In this document: positions 33,311 through 42,855 of the stretch, piece by piece | Position numbering within the stretch: position 1 is the first letter of the stretch | How the letters are laid out: every line of letters begins with the position of its first letter | Source: Shewanella electrodiphila | GTDB taxonomy: Bacteria; Pseudomonadota; Gammaproteobacteria; Enterobacterales; Shewanellaceae | Assembly: GCF_023283985.1 (NCBI RefSeq) | Contig: NZ_JAKIKU010000003.1 | Coordinates: forward strand, 1-64,000 | DNA: 64,000 nt | Direction of reading: 5' to 3' | Notes under the pieces: generated by a model | The model's database searches: none | What the model was told of the DNA's origin: nothing | Seen by the model: only the letters and a program-made list of their open reading frames with translations | Position numbers and translations under genes: made by a program

Positions 33311-33589
33311 ATGGACGACGATATAAAAGGCGCCGTGATTACAGCGCAAACAGGGTGGAATGAGGCTTTTCTAGTTGGCACGGAAAAGGAACTTCTCGAT
33401 TTCGCTCAAAATATTATTGATTCAGTTAGAGCCGCCAAAGAGGATGAGCTCTTTGGTGAAAAGGTTAAAACGATTAATCTACTTGGCGGTAAATTGGCTT
33501 CACATAGTGAAGTTCAATTCGATTGGCTAGCGGTCACTAAAGATAGTGAACAAACTTTGGAAATATCGCATAAGGTGCAAGGCTTATAA
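33311..33589 (+). CDS. small cassette protein resembling Imm32 immunity proteins
   Basis: The 92-residue protein has the order TGWNEAFLVGTEKELLDFAQ then a short helix and HSEVQFDWLAVT, which recalls the Imm32 family. Immunity proteins neutralise partner toxins, often as orphans in cassettes. The assignment rests on overall impression only. GAG at suitable spacing precedes the ATG, and a decayed attC follows. Confidence 0.45.
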   Translation: MDDDIKGAVITAQTGWNEAFLVGTEKELLDFAQNIIDSVRAAKEDELFGEKVKTINLLGGKLASHSEVQFDWLAVTKDSEQTLEISHKVQGL

Positions 33590-33627
33590 CAATCATAGCC
33601 AGGTCGACATTTATAGCTGCGTTTAAG
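33587..33627 (+). repeat. degenerate short attC (site 12)
   Basis: TAACAATCATAGCC overlaps the stop codon, and TATAGCTGCGTTTAAG ends a weakly pairing stretch of 41 bp. The right core GTTTAAG is off consensus, so its activity is doubtful. Confidence 0.4.
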
Positions 33628-33658
33628 ATTGCGGATACCGTATTAGAGGGGAATTAGA

Positions 33659-34465
33659 ATGAAATGGAGTGAGTTACCAAATTATGTACAAGGTGTAGTT
33701 GCTATCGTGGTTGTTATAGCCGCAGCCCTTTCAGGATATTTTGGTGGACGTTCAACCTTTTATTCTGAAATAGAAAAAGTTGAAAGACGTATAGATGAAT
33801 TAGAAAAACATAATGTGAAATTCTCTCCATTTGTTGGTCTACAAACTAAAAATCAGTTAATAACAGCAGCAACAGCTCTTCTAATCCTAGAGGACGAATT
33901 TAAGAAACTAGTTCGCTGGGCTAGAAATGTCAGTCAGCCAAAATTCGAATATAGCACTGATCCCAAGCTATTAGTTGAAGAATCAAATCGCTCCTTTCTC
34001 AATCAAAGTAATCCTGACTTAGTGATGCTTAAAGAAGTTGAACACTACTTGAATACTAAGATATATTCGAGAGAAGAAATTAAGAGAGGCTTTAATACTG
34101 GAGTTATTTCCAATCAAATGTTTCGAGGAAGTGGTCTAGCTTACACCAACAAAGATCTTCACCTTGTAAGAGATATAAACAAGACACTTGCTTTAGTTTC
34201 ATCAATTGGCACTAGAGTATTGGAAATTGAAGTAGTTAAAAATGCAGGCTTTAGTTCTGGTGGGTATGGCGGAAATATGTATGGTCCTATAGGTACTTTT
34301 TCCATTCCGTTTGCTGCAAAAAAAACAGCTGTTGAGGAGTATCTAAAATTTGAATCTGAAACAATAAAATCTATTTTGGAGTTAGCTGACCTTATCCCAG
34401 ACAGAATAGAAGAACAAAGAGAAGATGTAGAAACTTTACTTTCAAAATTAGATGCCTCTGAGTAA
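33659..34465 (+). CDS. cassette protein with N-terminal TM segment and coiled coil
   Basis: The 268 residues begin with a hydrophobic segment (VVAIVVVIAAALSGYFGG, about 12-29) followed by a coiled-coil heptad pattern (YSEIEKVERRIDELEKHN). The rest is a helical soluble domain with a glycine-rich loop (SSGGYGGNMYGPIG, about 200-213). GAGGGG precedes the ATG. It is the last cassette before R1 copy 3. The family is not recognised. Confidence 0.6.
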   Translation: MKWSELPNYVQGVVAIVVVIAAALSGYFGGRSTFYSEIEKVERRIDELEKHNVKFSPFVGLQTKNQLITAATALLILEDEFKKLVRWARNVSQPKFEYSTDPKLLVEESNRSFLNQSNPDLVMLKEVEHYLNTKIYSREEIKRGFNTGVISNQMFRGSGLAYTNKDLHLVRDINKTLALVSSIGTRVLEIEVVKNAGFSSGGYGGNMYGPIGTFSIPFAAKKTAVEEYLKFESETIKSILELADLIPDRIEEQREDVETLLSKLDASE

Positions 34466-34473
34466 AAAATTGC

Positions 34474-34568
34474 TAACAAGTTACTTAAAAGGACGCATAC
34501 AGTTTGGCTTGTGCTCCTTCGTAGCTAATTATAGCCAAACATTTATCCGCCTCTTAGCAAGGCGTTAC
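34474..34568 (+). repeat. attC site 13, last of the array, fused to R1
   Basis: It begins TAACAAG, has arms GTTTGGCT/AGCCAAAC and ends GCGTTACC, passing straight into repeat R1 as sites 4 and 8 do. Confidence 0.85.
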
Positions 34569-34658
34569 CGAATATCAGGCCTCCATACTTTACCTAATAA
34601 AAGTCGTTGCTTTCAGAGTTTCTGCACTAAATGGTTTCTGTCCAGAAACGGGTTAGGG
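34563..34658 (+). repeat. repeat R1, copy 3 (array end)
   Basis: Matches copy 1 over about 95 bp. The small palindrome reads GTTTCTG-TC-CAGAAAC here against ATTTCTG-TC-CAGAAAT in copy 1: both arms changed together, so pairing or symmetry is kept. No attC lies to its right. Confidence 0.8.
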
Positions 34659-34711
34659 CTGATGACTCATTTATGCTCCATTGTGTTTTGAGTTAGTTTT
34701 CGATCAATCAT

Positions 34712-34990
34712 TCATTCCTCAGAAATCCCCAATGAAATAGCCATTAAGCAGAATATTGTTAATTTTATAACGCTCCATGCTTTTAAAGGGAATATAGGTT
34801 TATTAATGTAGCGAAATAAGTAAGCTAATGCGATTGCGGTCAAGCCTGATATGGGGGAGAAATAAATACTAAATTCGCTTATTCCGATGCTAAACACCAG
34901 AAATACATATAGTAATTGCAAATAGTGAAAACGACTCTTCAGTTGACGGATTTTCACTGGATCAGGGGAAATATCTTCTAAATTTAGCAT
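34712..34990 (-). CDS. small membrane protein, three TM segments
   Basis: The 92-residue protein follows AAGGA at six-base spacing. Hydrophobic segments lie near 25-40, 43-60 and 70-88. It reads toward the end of the array and is the first non-cassette gene beyond it. The family is not recognised. Confidence 0.5.
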   Translation of the reverse strand: MLNLEDISPDPVKIRQLKSRFHYLQLLYVFLVFSIGISEFSIYFSPISGLTAIALAYLFRYINKPIFPLKAWSVIKLTIFCLMAISLGISEE

Positions 34991-35449
34991 ATTACATCCT
35001 TGTAATGATTAACTAATTACAGCTTAGTTTAAAATTATTTTATTGCCACCCAATTAAACTACCACTTCTATTTAGGGTTTCACAAAATATTTTAGACATT
35101 ACCGTCATCAACACTTCAAAGAAAATCAACGATATCCATATGAACAATTGGATACAAGAAGGCCAGGTAGTGAACCTAGTAATAGAAAATTCCCCAAGCG
35201 TAAAGATAGTTAAGTATATAGATGGGTAAATCAGTAATTAAATTTTTGATAAATGAATATTCTAGTTTTATACAACAGACGTCATAAGGGCACGTACAAC
35301 ATTTAGCAAATTCTCTAAATTCTCGCTTAGACCGGAAATCTCGATTTATAGGGATATAACCACACTGAACGAACTTTCGAATCCTTAAAGATGCATTCAA
35401 TTTAACATAATATACATTGTGCGCAGTTATATGTAATCGTATTAATCGT

Positions 35450-35490
35450 GCTGTTTTAACAAGCATCCGCCACTTTACAGGCAAAACAGC
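35450..35490. repeat. inverted repeat with 8-bp arms
   Basis: GCTGTTTT and AAAACAGC flank 25 bases that start AACAAGCATCCGCC. The layout faintly recalls an attC but lacks a proper right core. It could also be an arm site for the nearby recombinase. Confidence 0.35.
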
Positions 35491-35512
35491 ACATTATTTA
35501 TGGCGTCGCTAC

Positions 35513-35556
35513 GTGAAATCTGAAGCTAACACCCTTGATACTCATTCAGATTTCAC
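35513..35556. repeat. 12-bp perfect inverted repeat downstream of the recombinase
   Basis: GTGAAATCTGAA and TTCAGATTTCAC are separated by 20 bases and lie 18 bp beyond the recombinase stop. A shorter hairpin GCCTAA-GTT-TTAGGC (35565-35579) overlaps the stop itself. These may be a terminator and a recombination or binding site. Confidence 0.5.
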
Positions 35557-35573
35557 ATACGAGCGCCTAAGTT

Positions 35574-36860
35574 TTAGGCTAAATGATCCAGTGGTTTGTT
35601 GGCAGCACTTTGATGACGTTCTGTTTGTGTGGTGTGCAAGTACTGTGACGTTGTATCAATGCTTTCGTGACCGGCATCAGCTTGAACATGCGATAACGGC
35701 CTTTTATTAATATTGATGTCATGAGTAATACCAGTATGCCTGATATTGTGTGCTGATAGTTTCCTCATCAATTCACTGTCATGATCAAAGCCATCTTCTA
35801 ATGCTTTATCTGCTGCAAGATTAATGAGCGTATCTATTTCTTCTCTTATTTGCCTGATACCTAAATTTGCATTTAACTCACCAGAGTCTCGGCCATGAGA
35901 AGCTGCTTTGTGTCTAATAAAAATTGGGTGTTGCTCATTAATATTAGGTAAATCACTAAGCCCAAGAAAATGGCGATATGTTCGAAGACCGTCTAACAGT
36001 GACGCAGATATTGCAATACTTCTAGCTTTGCCGCTTTTTGAAAATGGTACGTAGAAATACCAAATGCCATTGTGAGCATCTTTTCTAAACTGACTCATCA
36101 TTGGTGAGTAACCAGCACGGGCGCTAATCTCAGAAATACGTAAGTAACAGCTATATAATATGTTGATTAAAAACAGACTTCGTTGATGTTTTTCTGGTTC
36201 TTTTTCTGCCAATTCAGTTACTGTACTGACGACATATGACCATTGTAATTTAGTAAAAGCATGATGGTTGTCATCGTCATTTTTTACGTATTTACGATTA
36301 ACAGCAAAACGACTGTGTTTTAACCATAATTGTGCAGGATTTCGCTCAGTATATTCTTCACTATTTAAATAGCCGTAAAATGATGAAATAATTGCAATTT
36401 TAGTCTTTAATGCATTCTCACTTAGGCTGTATGGCAATTGTTTACCAAGCTTTTTCTTACCGATAAACGGTCTCCATGCAGAATTTGGATACCTTATTCC
36501 TGTAGGTTTATCTGTCTTAAATTGTGCCACATTAAAATAACCAACAAGATCAATTGGCGGGTTTTCACAATAGTTTATATAACGGGCAATATCCTTACGC
36601 GTTACTTGAATCGGTGAAAGTGACGCGACATCAAAACACCAATGCAAGAACGTTGTTAGCTCGCTACGATACGCTTTGTAATTATTCTCAGATTGTTTTT
36701 GTTCAAATAACCAATCGGAACAATGCTCAATAATTAAGCCAGCATCTGGCACTTTATGAAGCGTTATCGTGGTGATATGTTGATTAACAAAGCTATTACC
36801 CGCAAGGATAAAGTCAGCGGAATCAAATAGAGGGTAAACTGGAGGTTTCTCGTTTAGCAT
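35574..36860 (-). CDS. tyrosine-type site-specific recombinase
   Basis: The 428-residue protein has the phage-integrase catalytic set in its last half: an Arg in YLRISEIS (about 237), HNIRHTG (about 374), and GHESIDTTSQYLHT with the probable nucleophile Tyr. An N-terminal SAM-like core-binding domain (about 45-190) precedes it. It is too long for, and lacks the signature insert of, an integron integrase, so it belongs to another mobile or resident system. It stands just outside the cassette array. Confidence 0.8.
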   Translation of the reverse strand: MLNEKPPVYPLFDSADFILAGNSFVNQHITTITLHKVPDAGLIIEHCSDWLFEQKQSENNYKAYRSELTTFLHWCFDVASLSPIQVTRKDIARYINYCENPPIDLVGYFNVAQFKTDKPTGIRYPNSAWRPFIGKKKLGKQLPYSLSENALKTKIAIISSFYGYLNSEEYTERNPAQLWLKHSRFAVNRKYVKNDDDNHHAFTKLQWSYVVSTVTELAEKEPEKHQRSLFLINILYSCYLRISEISARAGYSPMMSQFRKDAHNGIWYFYVPFSKSGKARSIAISASLLDGLRTYRHFLGLSDLPNINEQHPIFIRHKAASHGRDSGELNANLGIRQIREEIDTLINLAADKALEDGFDHDSELMRKLSAHNIRHTGITHDININKRPLSHVQADAGHESIDTTSQYLHTTQTERHQSAANKPLDHLA

Positions 36861-36908
36861 AATCTTATCTTGCTGAAATAATTGATTAATTATACCAGAT
36901 TTACTTAA

Positions 36909-36932
36909 TGCCGATAACGTTATTTATCGGCA
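36909..36932 (-). terminator. hairpin after the response-regulator gene
   Basis: TGCCGATAA and TTATCGGCA form a 9-bp stem with a six-base loop, between the response-regulator stop and the recombinase start. There is no strong T-run, so termination efficiency is uncertain. Confidence 0.5.
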
Positions 36933-36970
36933 CAAAAATAGCCGTTTATATTGAATTTATTACCTTTAAG

Positions 36971-38053
36971 TTAAATTACCGCAAGTATTTTTTTCAATAG
37001 TGTTTCTGCATTTGTAGGTTTTACAATGTAATCAATAGCACCCAATTCACGGCATTCGATAAAGCTTTCTTTGTCTGTGTTACTTGTTAGCATAATGATT
37101 GGAACCTGGCTTAATTCATTAATTTCTTTTATGGCTTTTAGTGTTTGAATTCCATCCATTACTGGCATATCAATATCCAATAACACAAGTTCTGGCTGAC
37201 AGTTTTTTAGTTTGTTTAGTGCTTCAGCCCCATTAGTTGCGACTTCAACATCAAAGCCTTTGGGTTTTAAAATTGTGGTAATAATTTTAAGCATTACATT
37301 TTGATCATCAACCACAAGTACTAAAGGCATTTTTTTCTTAAAGCTAGGCTTAGCTGCCCTTACCTTGCTGCCTATTTCGTTAAAGTATTTCTGATTATGG
37401 GCCTTAAAATTTTCAACTCTAGGTTTAATCTTTTCTACTTGCACTTTGACTTCGGCACTCTCAGTCATATCCCCTTTACATAACTGATCGACTTCAGAAA
37501 TAAGCTCGGTTAGTAAATTATGCTGTATGCCCTTTTCGTCTGTTAAAGATGTTTCAACCTCATGCAGCTGCTGTGAAACAGATTGTAATTTTTTAATCAC
37601 TGCCTTTTTATCTTGTTGGTAAGAGTTAACTTTATCTTGGCTGGTTAATAAGTCACCCATTTGCGTTATTGAAAGCCTAATCCTATTCATATCATATACG
37701 GGTCTAAAGGTTTCATAGCTATAGAAGCGCCCTTTCGAACACTCAAAATAGGCAGCTTCACGATGTTCTCTACAACAGATTAATAAAGATAAATATTTAT
37801 CACTATGGATTTTCTTATTTTTATTGAGTTCTACAAAAATCTCATTAAATTCAATTGCTTCTTCAGTTTTTTCAAAAGCATAAATAAATAACACCGGCTG
37901 AGATTTATCCGTCATAAAAGCAATAAACTGTTCTTGGTTAGTATTAACATCGCAGTACAAAATACTTTGATATTTATTTCTAAGGATTTCTTGAATCACT
38001 TTTTTAATTTCAATTGAATGATAAAAAACCACCACACTCATTAAATTGTCCAT
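36971..38053 (-). CDS. response regulator with degenerate N-terminal and canonical C-terminal receiver
   Basis: Residues 242-360 are a standard receiver domain: VVDDQ (acid pocket), LLDIDMPVMDG (phospho-acceptor Asp) and IVKPTNAE (Lys). Residues 1-130 resemble a receiver-like fold without the acidic pocket, joined by a coiled-coil stretch (155-235). There is no output domain, so it may act by protein contact. It is 26 bp after the hybrid kinase and last in its operon; it is the likely phosphate recipient. Confidence 0.75.
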   Translation of the reverse strand: MDNLMSVVVFYHSIEIKKVIQEILRNKYQSILYCDVNTNQEQFIAFMTDKSQPVLFIYAFEKTEEAIEFNEIFVELNKNKKIHSDKYLSLLICCREHREAAYFECSKGRFYSYETFRPVYDMNRIRLSITQMGDLLTSQDKVNSYQQDKKAVIKKLQSVSQQLHEVETSLTDEKGIQHNLLTELISEVDQLCKGDMTESAEVKVQVEKIKPRVENFKAHNQKYFNEIGSKVRAAKPSFKKKMPLVLVVDDQNVMLKIITTILKPKGFDVEVATNGAEALNKLKNCQPELVLLDIDMPVMDGIQTLKAIKEINELSQVPIIMLTSNTDKESFIECRELGAIDYIVKPTNAETLLKKILAVI

Positions 38054-38079
38054 AAACCGCCCTGTTGCTTATCAATGTA

Positions 38080-41000
38080 TTAGAGTACTGATCTGGTTTC
38101 TAAAACACGTTTAATTAATACTAATTCTGCTTCAATGTCATTGATATGAGTTACTATCCCCTCAAAGTTATCGTTGTTTTTCTCGATCCACTTAAATAAC
38201 TCACCTAATGATATTGCGCCACTTGATACGGAAGCGCCTTTTGCTGCATGGCCTCTACTTCGTATTGTTTCTGGGTCTCTATTTTCAAGCCCTTGCTTAA
38301 TTAACTCAAAATCATCTACTACACTTGACCAAAACATAGCTAAAATCTCATCAGTAATGTCTTTATCGTTGGTACCAATCACAGCTTCTAATTGACTGAA
38401 ATCAATCACGGACTGTGTAAACTCTTGAGTTGGTAAGTTTGAATCTGCCGTTAATATTGATTCTTGACTGTTAATGTCTAAATACTTTGCTAGCTTTTCC
38501 TTTAAAGTACTTATTTCTATTGGTTTAGCGATGTAATCATTCATACCTGCATCAATACAATTGTCAGACTCGCCAACCATGGCATTAGCTGTAACTGCGA
38601 TAATGATAGTAGGAGTCTTATTCTCGAGGTTTTCTATATCTCTAATGGTTCTAGTTAATTCTAATCCATCCATATTTGGCATATGCCAATCAGTTAGTAA
38701 TAAGCTAAACCGACCTGTTTTCCACAGTTCGAGGGCTATAACACCATCTTCAGACATTTCATAAGCATATCCAAGGCTATCTAGCTGTTTACCTAAGACT
38801 AAACGGTTGGTAGGTTGATCTTCTGCCACCAAAATTAACGTATTATTTAACTCAGCTTCTGCAATAGTTTGAGGCACAACAGCTTTATTTGATTGATTAT
38901 CTTCAGTGGACCAATCAAGTATCGGACTTTCTAGACCGCATAACACTGCAAGACCGAATATCAATTCTGTCGGTTTAAGTGGGTGAGTGCCTACTACATA
39001 AGTGTAAGGATCAATATGCCCTTTTCTTTCAATAGGATCTGAGTTTAATTGTAAGGTTTTAACTTGTTTACATTCATCAGAACATTTAAATTGCTCTGTA
39101 TCAGTAAGTAATACAGCAGGCATTGATGATTGTGTAACAAGATAACAGTCGTCAATAGATATAACGTGGATATTGTGATGTTTAAGTTGCGCTAAAATTG
39201 TATGGCAAGAATTAGCAAGGTCATCATTAGAGCATGCAATAAATACTGCATACATAGAAAAATCGAATTGCTCAAATTCCACTTCTTTAGATGATTCTGC
39301 TTGTACAGGAAGAACAACTTTAAATGAGCTTCCTTCACCAAGCTCACTGTTAATTTGTATGTCGCCTTTCATTAGTTCAGTAAACGATTTGGTTATACTT
39401 AGTCCTAAACCTGTACCACCAAACTTCCTCGTTGTTGATGAATCGGCCTGTGAAAAAGGAACAAATAATTTTTGTTGCTGCTCTGTTGAAATCCCCACAC
39501 CATTATCAATCACTTCTAATGACAATAAATTTTCTTCAAACTGTGTTTTAACCGTTACCTTTCCTTTGTCCTCTTTGCCACCTGAAAATTTAATCGCGTT
39601 TCCTAATAAATTAAGCAGAATTTGTCTTACCCTAACAGTATCCAGCATTAACTCTTTAGGCATTGATAAGTCAGGGTCGATGTACAGTTCAACATTTTTG
39701 TTTGATGCATTAATCCATAGACTATCCATGGTTTTTTCGACTATCGAAAGTACATTACATGGTGTTAAGTCAATTTCAATTTGACCCGACTCTATCTTTG
39801 AAAAATCTAAAATATCATTAATAATATCTAACAATGAAAACGACGAGTCACGAATGGTCGTTACCATTCTTTTTTGGTCTGAGTTAAGAGGTGTGTTTTT
39901 AAGAAGGTCAATCATCCCTATTACACCATTCATCGGCGTTCTAATTTCATGACTCATCGTAGCTAAAAATCTAGACTTAGATTTACTTGCCTGCTTCGCC
40001 GCCTGGCTTTCTTTTTCTAGCGCCAATAGAATGGTTTTTTCATGTGTAAGATCAATATTAATACCATACATGATGACTGGTTTTTGATTTTCATCCAACA
40101 ATAAGTCAGCTGAACACTGAACCCATCGAATAGACTTATCTACTTTATTGATGACTCTAAATTCAGTTTTAATTGAACAAATATTTTCTATAGCATCAGC
40201 GACTTCTTGTTCTGCTATTTCAACATCATCGGGATGAACCCCATTTCGCCAATCTTTATAAACTATAGCTTGATTCTCATCAACACCATATAATTGGCAC
40301 GTACGCGAATCCCAATTTAGTTCTCCAGTTTGAAGGTCATAAGACCAATTACATACGCCTGCGGCTTCTGAAGCTAAATTGATACCACAAAGTAATTTAT
40401 CCCTTTCGTCGTTTGCTAGGAGTAATGCATCTGCCGATGCGATTCGTTCTGAAATATCTTCAACAACAGCGATAAAAAATAAAGGTTGTTGAGTGACATC
40501 TTCTCTGACTAATGAAACAGATAAATTAGCCCAAAATACAATTCCATCAGCCCTAATATAACGCTTATCTGTAGTAAAAAATGACTTCTTGTTTTCAAGT
40601 AGTTCTTTTATATATTGAAATGATTGAGGAATATCTTCCTCATAAGTGACATCTTTGATTTTTTTAGTCAATAAGGCGCTTTCTTCGTAGCCTAAAATCT
40701 CACACATCTTTGTATTAACTTCTAAAAAATTTGAATCGGTTCCAACACGTGCAATGCCAACAGCAGCCTGATCAAATGCAGTTCGATAAATAAGTTCCTG
40801 ATCATGTAATTGTTTCTGTAATTCAAGTTCTCGCCGTTTAGTCTGCTCCTGTACAGAAATATCCCTTAGAATTGCTACATACATTGTTTCTGCTTCAAGA
40901 ATTGTTTCACCTACGGAAAATTCAAGTGGCACTTGATGCCCTGATTTATGTAAACCATAAATTTTCTGTGTTTGTCCGATGTAATTTCTAAGCCAATCTT

Positions 41001-42855
41001 TAAACGGTGATTTATGCAATTGATCTTGTTGATTATATTGTAAGCTGACAAGTAATATACTGATGTTATAATCAATTAACTCTGTACGTGTCCGACCAAA
41101 GATTAACTCTAAAGATCGATTTACATCTTTGATATTACCTCGTTCATCTAAAACAATTGTGCCGTCAAAAGTGGTATCAAAAACAGCTCTTAATCTGTTG
41201 GCAGAGTCTTTAGATTCTTTCGTTCGCTCTTCTAATATCAATGCCATTTCTACCATCGATGCTTCTTCTTTTTGCTTTTCTTCGGTTATGTCATTTTGCA
41301 CACCGATGTAATGAGTTAACTGGTTATTTTTATTAAACACTGGCCCTAAAGATAAGTTATTAATAAACTCACGACCTGCTTTGTTATAATTGGTAATGAC
41401 AACGTCACAAGGTTTTCCTTTAGTAATAGCATGTGACATCTGCTTTATTAATGCTTTTTCAGTATTAGGACCTTGCAAGAAACGGCAGTTTTTACCTAAA
41501 ACCTCTTCTGCGCTGTATCCAGAGATATCACTAAAAGCTTTATTGATAAAAATAATAGGTTGATCTGGCAGTCTGATATCAGTAACAACAATTCCCGTTT
41601 TGGTTGAATCAATTGCACTTCTTTGCAAATCTAATATTTCTTGTTGTATTTTGTTTTTATCAACCAGCTTTTGGTTATCGATAAATTTTTGCTCTAAATC
41701 GTCAATAATAATATGTGTTTCGTGATCAACATTTGTTAATCGATGCTTACTAATTGGGTTTGTTGATAAATTTTTTATAGAGTGAGTTAAGTTATTAAGT
41801 GGTATAAGTAGTTGTTTATATATCAAATAACCTAAAGTGAGCAAAAGTAAGAAGCTAATTATTAATGTTTGATATATATTTTTGTCGAATAACTGAGAAA
41901 CAGAAAAAGCATCCTGTTGATCAATACGAATAATGGTTGACCAACCGATATTTGGGCGTTGTTTATGACCTGAAAAGTGGTTATAAATTATGATCTGTTC
42001 AACGTCTTTAGTTTCGTGGCTGGTTAATTCTACACCAGAAAAGCCAGCTATCGCGCGATCAGCCCCTTTAACCCCTGCGTCTATTAAATTAACTTGATTC
42101 AATATAGAAAAATCACGTTGATAACTGTTTTGATGTTTACTAATGGGGTCATAATCAATTAACAAGTAACCCTGGTCGTCAATTAACGCCAACTCGAGAT
42201 GATGTAAGTCGTTTAGCGCTAGTTGTTGATAGGTATTTTTAAAAATATCTTCTATGAGGCTAAAATCAATGATGTTTATCCATATCGCAATTTTATCTCC
42301 GTTTTCAGCAAAAATTGGATGACCTATTAGTAAGTCATATCTATCAGGATAATTATCAATAAATTGTTGTTGCGGCCCAAACAAGTCAGCCTGTTGAATG
42401 CGATTAACCTGGTTGTTTCGAATTGCTTTAAACCATTCTGAATTAGCGATTGTTAATTGGTCTACGTTAAACTTAGGAACATTAGCAGACAATTTATTTT
42501 TAGTGGTTTCGACTAAGACCTTACCTTGTAGATCTAATATCGCAATTTTGATGTATTTGTCTTGTTGTGTGGTTAGCGTATTTAGTTTAGTTTTAAAACT
42601 CTCAGTACTAATAATATCGATCAAGTTATTTTCATTGACTGGCCCCATGATTAAAGGCTGTAATTGAGTATCGTTTTGCTGTTCATATAAACTCTTCTCG
42701 ACTAACCCAGTTAGCATCTTTGATTGTTTTTCATAGAAAGATACCGTCTGTTCTTGAAGTAATTTATCGTTATTTTGTGCAAATATATAAATACTAGTTA
42801 ACAAAACAACAGAAATAGCCAAAAAGCTTACAGTCATTAATTTATTTTTGTTCAA
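38080..42855 (-). CDS. membrane hybrid histidine kinase with a LOV blue-light domain
   Basis: Order in the 1591 residues: TM segment (7-26), periplasmic Cache-like sensor (30-320), second TM (328-348), LOV domain (about 412-525) with the flavin-binding signature GKNCRFLQG, three more PAS domains (about 550-930), HisKA with SHEIRTPMN (His near 967), HATPase with DNGVGIS and GGTGLGLS, receiver with LLLTDWHMPNMDG (Asp near 1388), and Hpt with RGHAAKGAS (His near 1534). The LOV cysteine should form the light adduct. It overlaps the EAL gene upstream by 14 bases. Phosphorelay output probably goes to the regulators on either side. Confidence 0.85.
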   Translation of the reverse strand: MNKNKLMTVSFLAISVVLLTSIYIFAQNNDKLLQEQTVSFYEKQSKMLTGLVEKSLYEQQNDTQLQPLIMGPVNENNLIDIISTESFKTKLNTLTTQQDKYIKIAILDLQGKVLVETTKNKLSANVPKFNVDQLTIANSEWFKAIRNNQVNRIQQADLFGPQQQFIDNYPDRYDLLIGHPIFAENGDKIAIWINIIDFSLIEDIFKNTYQQLALNDLHHLELALIDDQGYLLIDYDPISKHQNSYQRDFSILNQVNLIDAGVKGADRAIAGFSGVELTSHETKDVEQIIIYNHFSGHKQRPNIGWSTIIRIDQQDAFSVSQLFDKNIYQTLIISFLLLLTLGYLIYKQLLIPLNNLTHSIKNLSTNPISKHRLTNVDHETHIIIDDLEQKFIDNQKLVDKNKIQQEILDLQRSAIDSTKTGIVVTDIRLPDQPIIFINKAFSDISGYSAEEVLGKNCRFLQGPNTEKALIKQMSHAITKGKPCDVVITNYNKAGREFINNLSLGPVFNKNNQLTHYIGVQNDITEEKQKEEASMVEMALILEERTKESKDSANRLRAVFDTTFDGTIVLDERGNIKDVNRSLELIFGRTRTELIDYNISILLVSLQYNQQDQLHKSPFKDWLRNYIGQTQKIYGLHKSGHQVPLEFSVGETILEAETMYVAILRDISVQEQTKRRELELQKQLHDQELIYRTAFDQAAVGIARVGTDSNFLEVNTKMCEILGYEESALLTKKIKDVTYEEDIPQSFQYIKELLENKKSFFTTDKRYIRADGIVFWANLSVSLVREDVTQQPLFFIAVVEDISERIASADALLLANDERDKLLCGINLASEAAGVCNWSYDLQTGELNWDSRTCQLYGVDENQAIVYKDWRNGVHPDDVEIAEQEVADAIENICSIKTEFRVINKVDKSIRWVQCSADLLLDENQKPVIMYGINIDLTHEKTILLALEKESQAAKQASKSKSRFLATMSHEIRTPMNGVIGMIDLLKNTPLNSDQKRMVTTIRDSSFSLLDIINDILDFSKIESGQIEIDLTPCNVLSIVEKTMDSLWINASNKNVELYIDPDLSMPKELMLDTVRVRQILLNLLGNAIKFSGGKEDKGKVTVKTQFEENLLSLEVIDNGVGISTEQQQKLFVPFSQADSSTTRKFGGTGLGLSITKSFTELMKGDIQINSELGEGSSFKVVLPVQAESSKEVEFEQFDFSMYAVFIACSNDDLANSCHTILAQLKHHNIHVISIDDCYLVTQSSMPAVLLTDTEQFKCSDECKQVKTLQLNSDPIERKGHIDPYTYVVGTHPLKPTELIFGLAVLCGLESPILDWSTEDNQSNKAVVPQTIAEAELNNTLILVAEDQPTNRLVLGKQLDSLGYAYEMSEDGVIALELWKTGRFSLLLTDWHMPNMDGLELTRTIRDIENLENKTPTIIIAVTANAMVGESDNCIDAGMNDYIAKPIEISTLKEKLAKYLDINSQESILTADSNLPTQEFTQSVIDFSQLEAVIGTNDKDITDEILAMFWSSVVDDFELIKQGLENRDPETIRSRGHAAKGASVSSGAISLGELFKWIEKNNDNFEGIVTHINDIEAELVLIKRVLETRSVL

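Larger units (their letters stand above)
34991..35573. other. 583-bp gene-free stretch beside the tyrosine recombinase
   Basis: It holds two inverted repeats near its right end (35450-35490 and 35513-35556). A 102-codon minus-strand frame at 35176-35484 has cysteine- and Tyr-rich composition unlike a real protein, so I do not call it. Confidence 0.45.

Noticed and set aside
1..34660. Integrative conjugative element
   Set aside because: No relaxase, type IV secretion or conjugation genes are present; attC-based cassettes and a Tn7-like module explain the mobile character.
35176..35484. 102-codon minus-strand frame
   Set aside because: The composition is unlike a folded protein, there is no ribosome site, and it overlaps inverted repeats; probably chance.
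35450..35526. Another attC site
   Set aside because: AACAAGCATCCGCC and a later GGCGT are suggestive, but the right core and the arm pairing of an attC are missing.
35574..36860. The integron integrase intI
   Set aside because: It is about 100 residues too long, lacks the integron-specific insert, and cassette orientation places intI to the left of the window.
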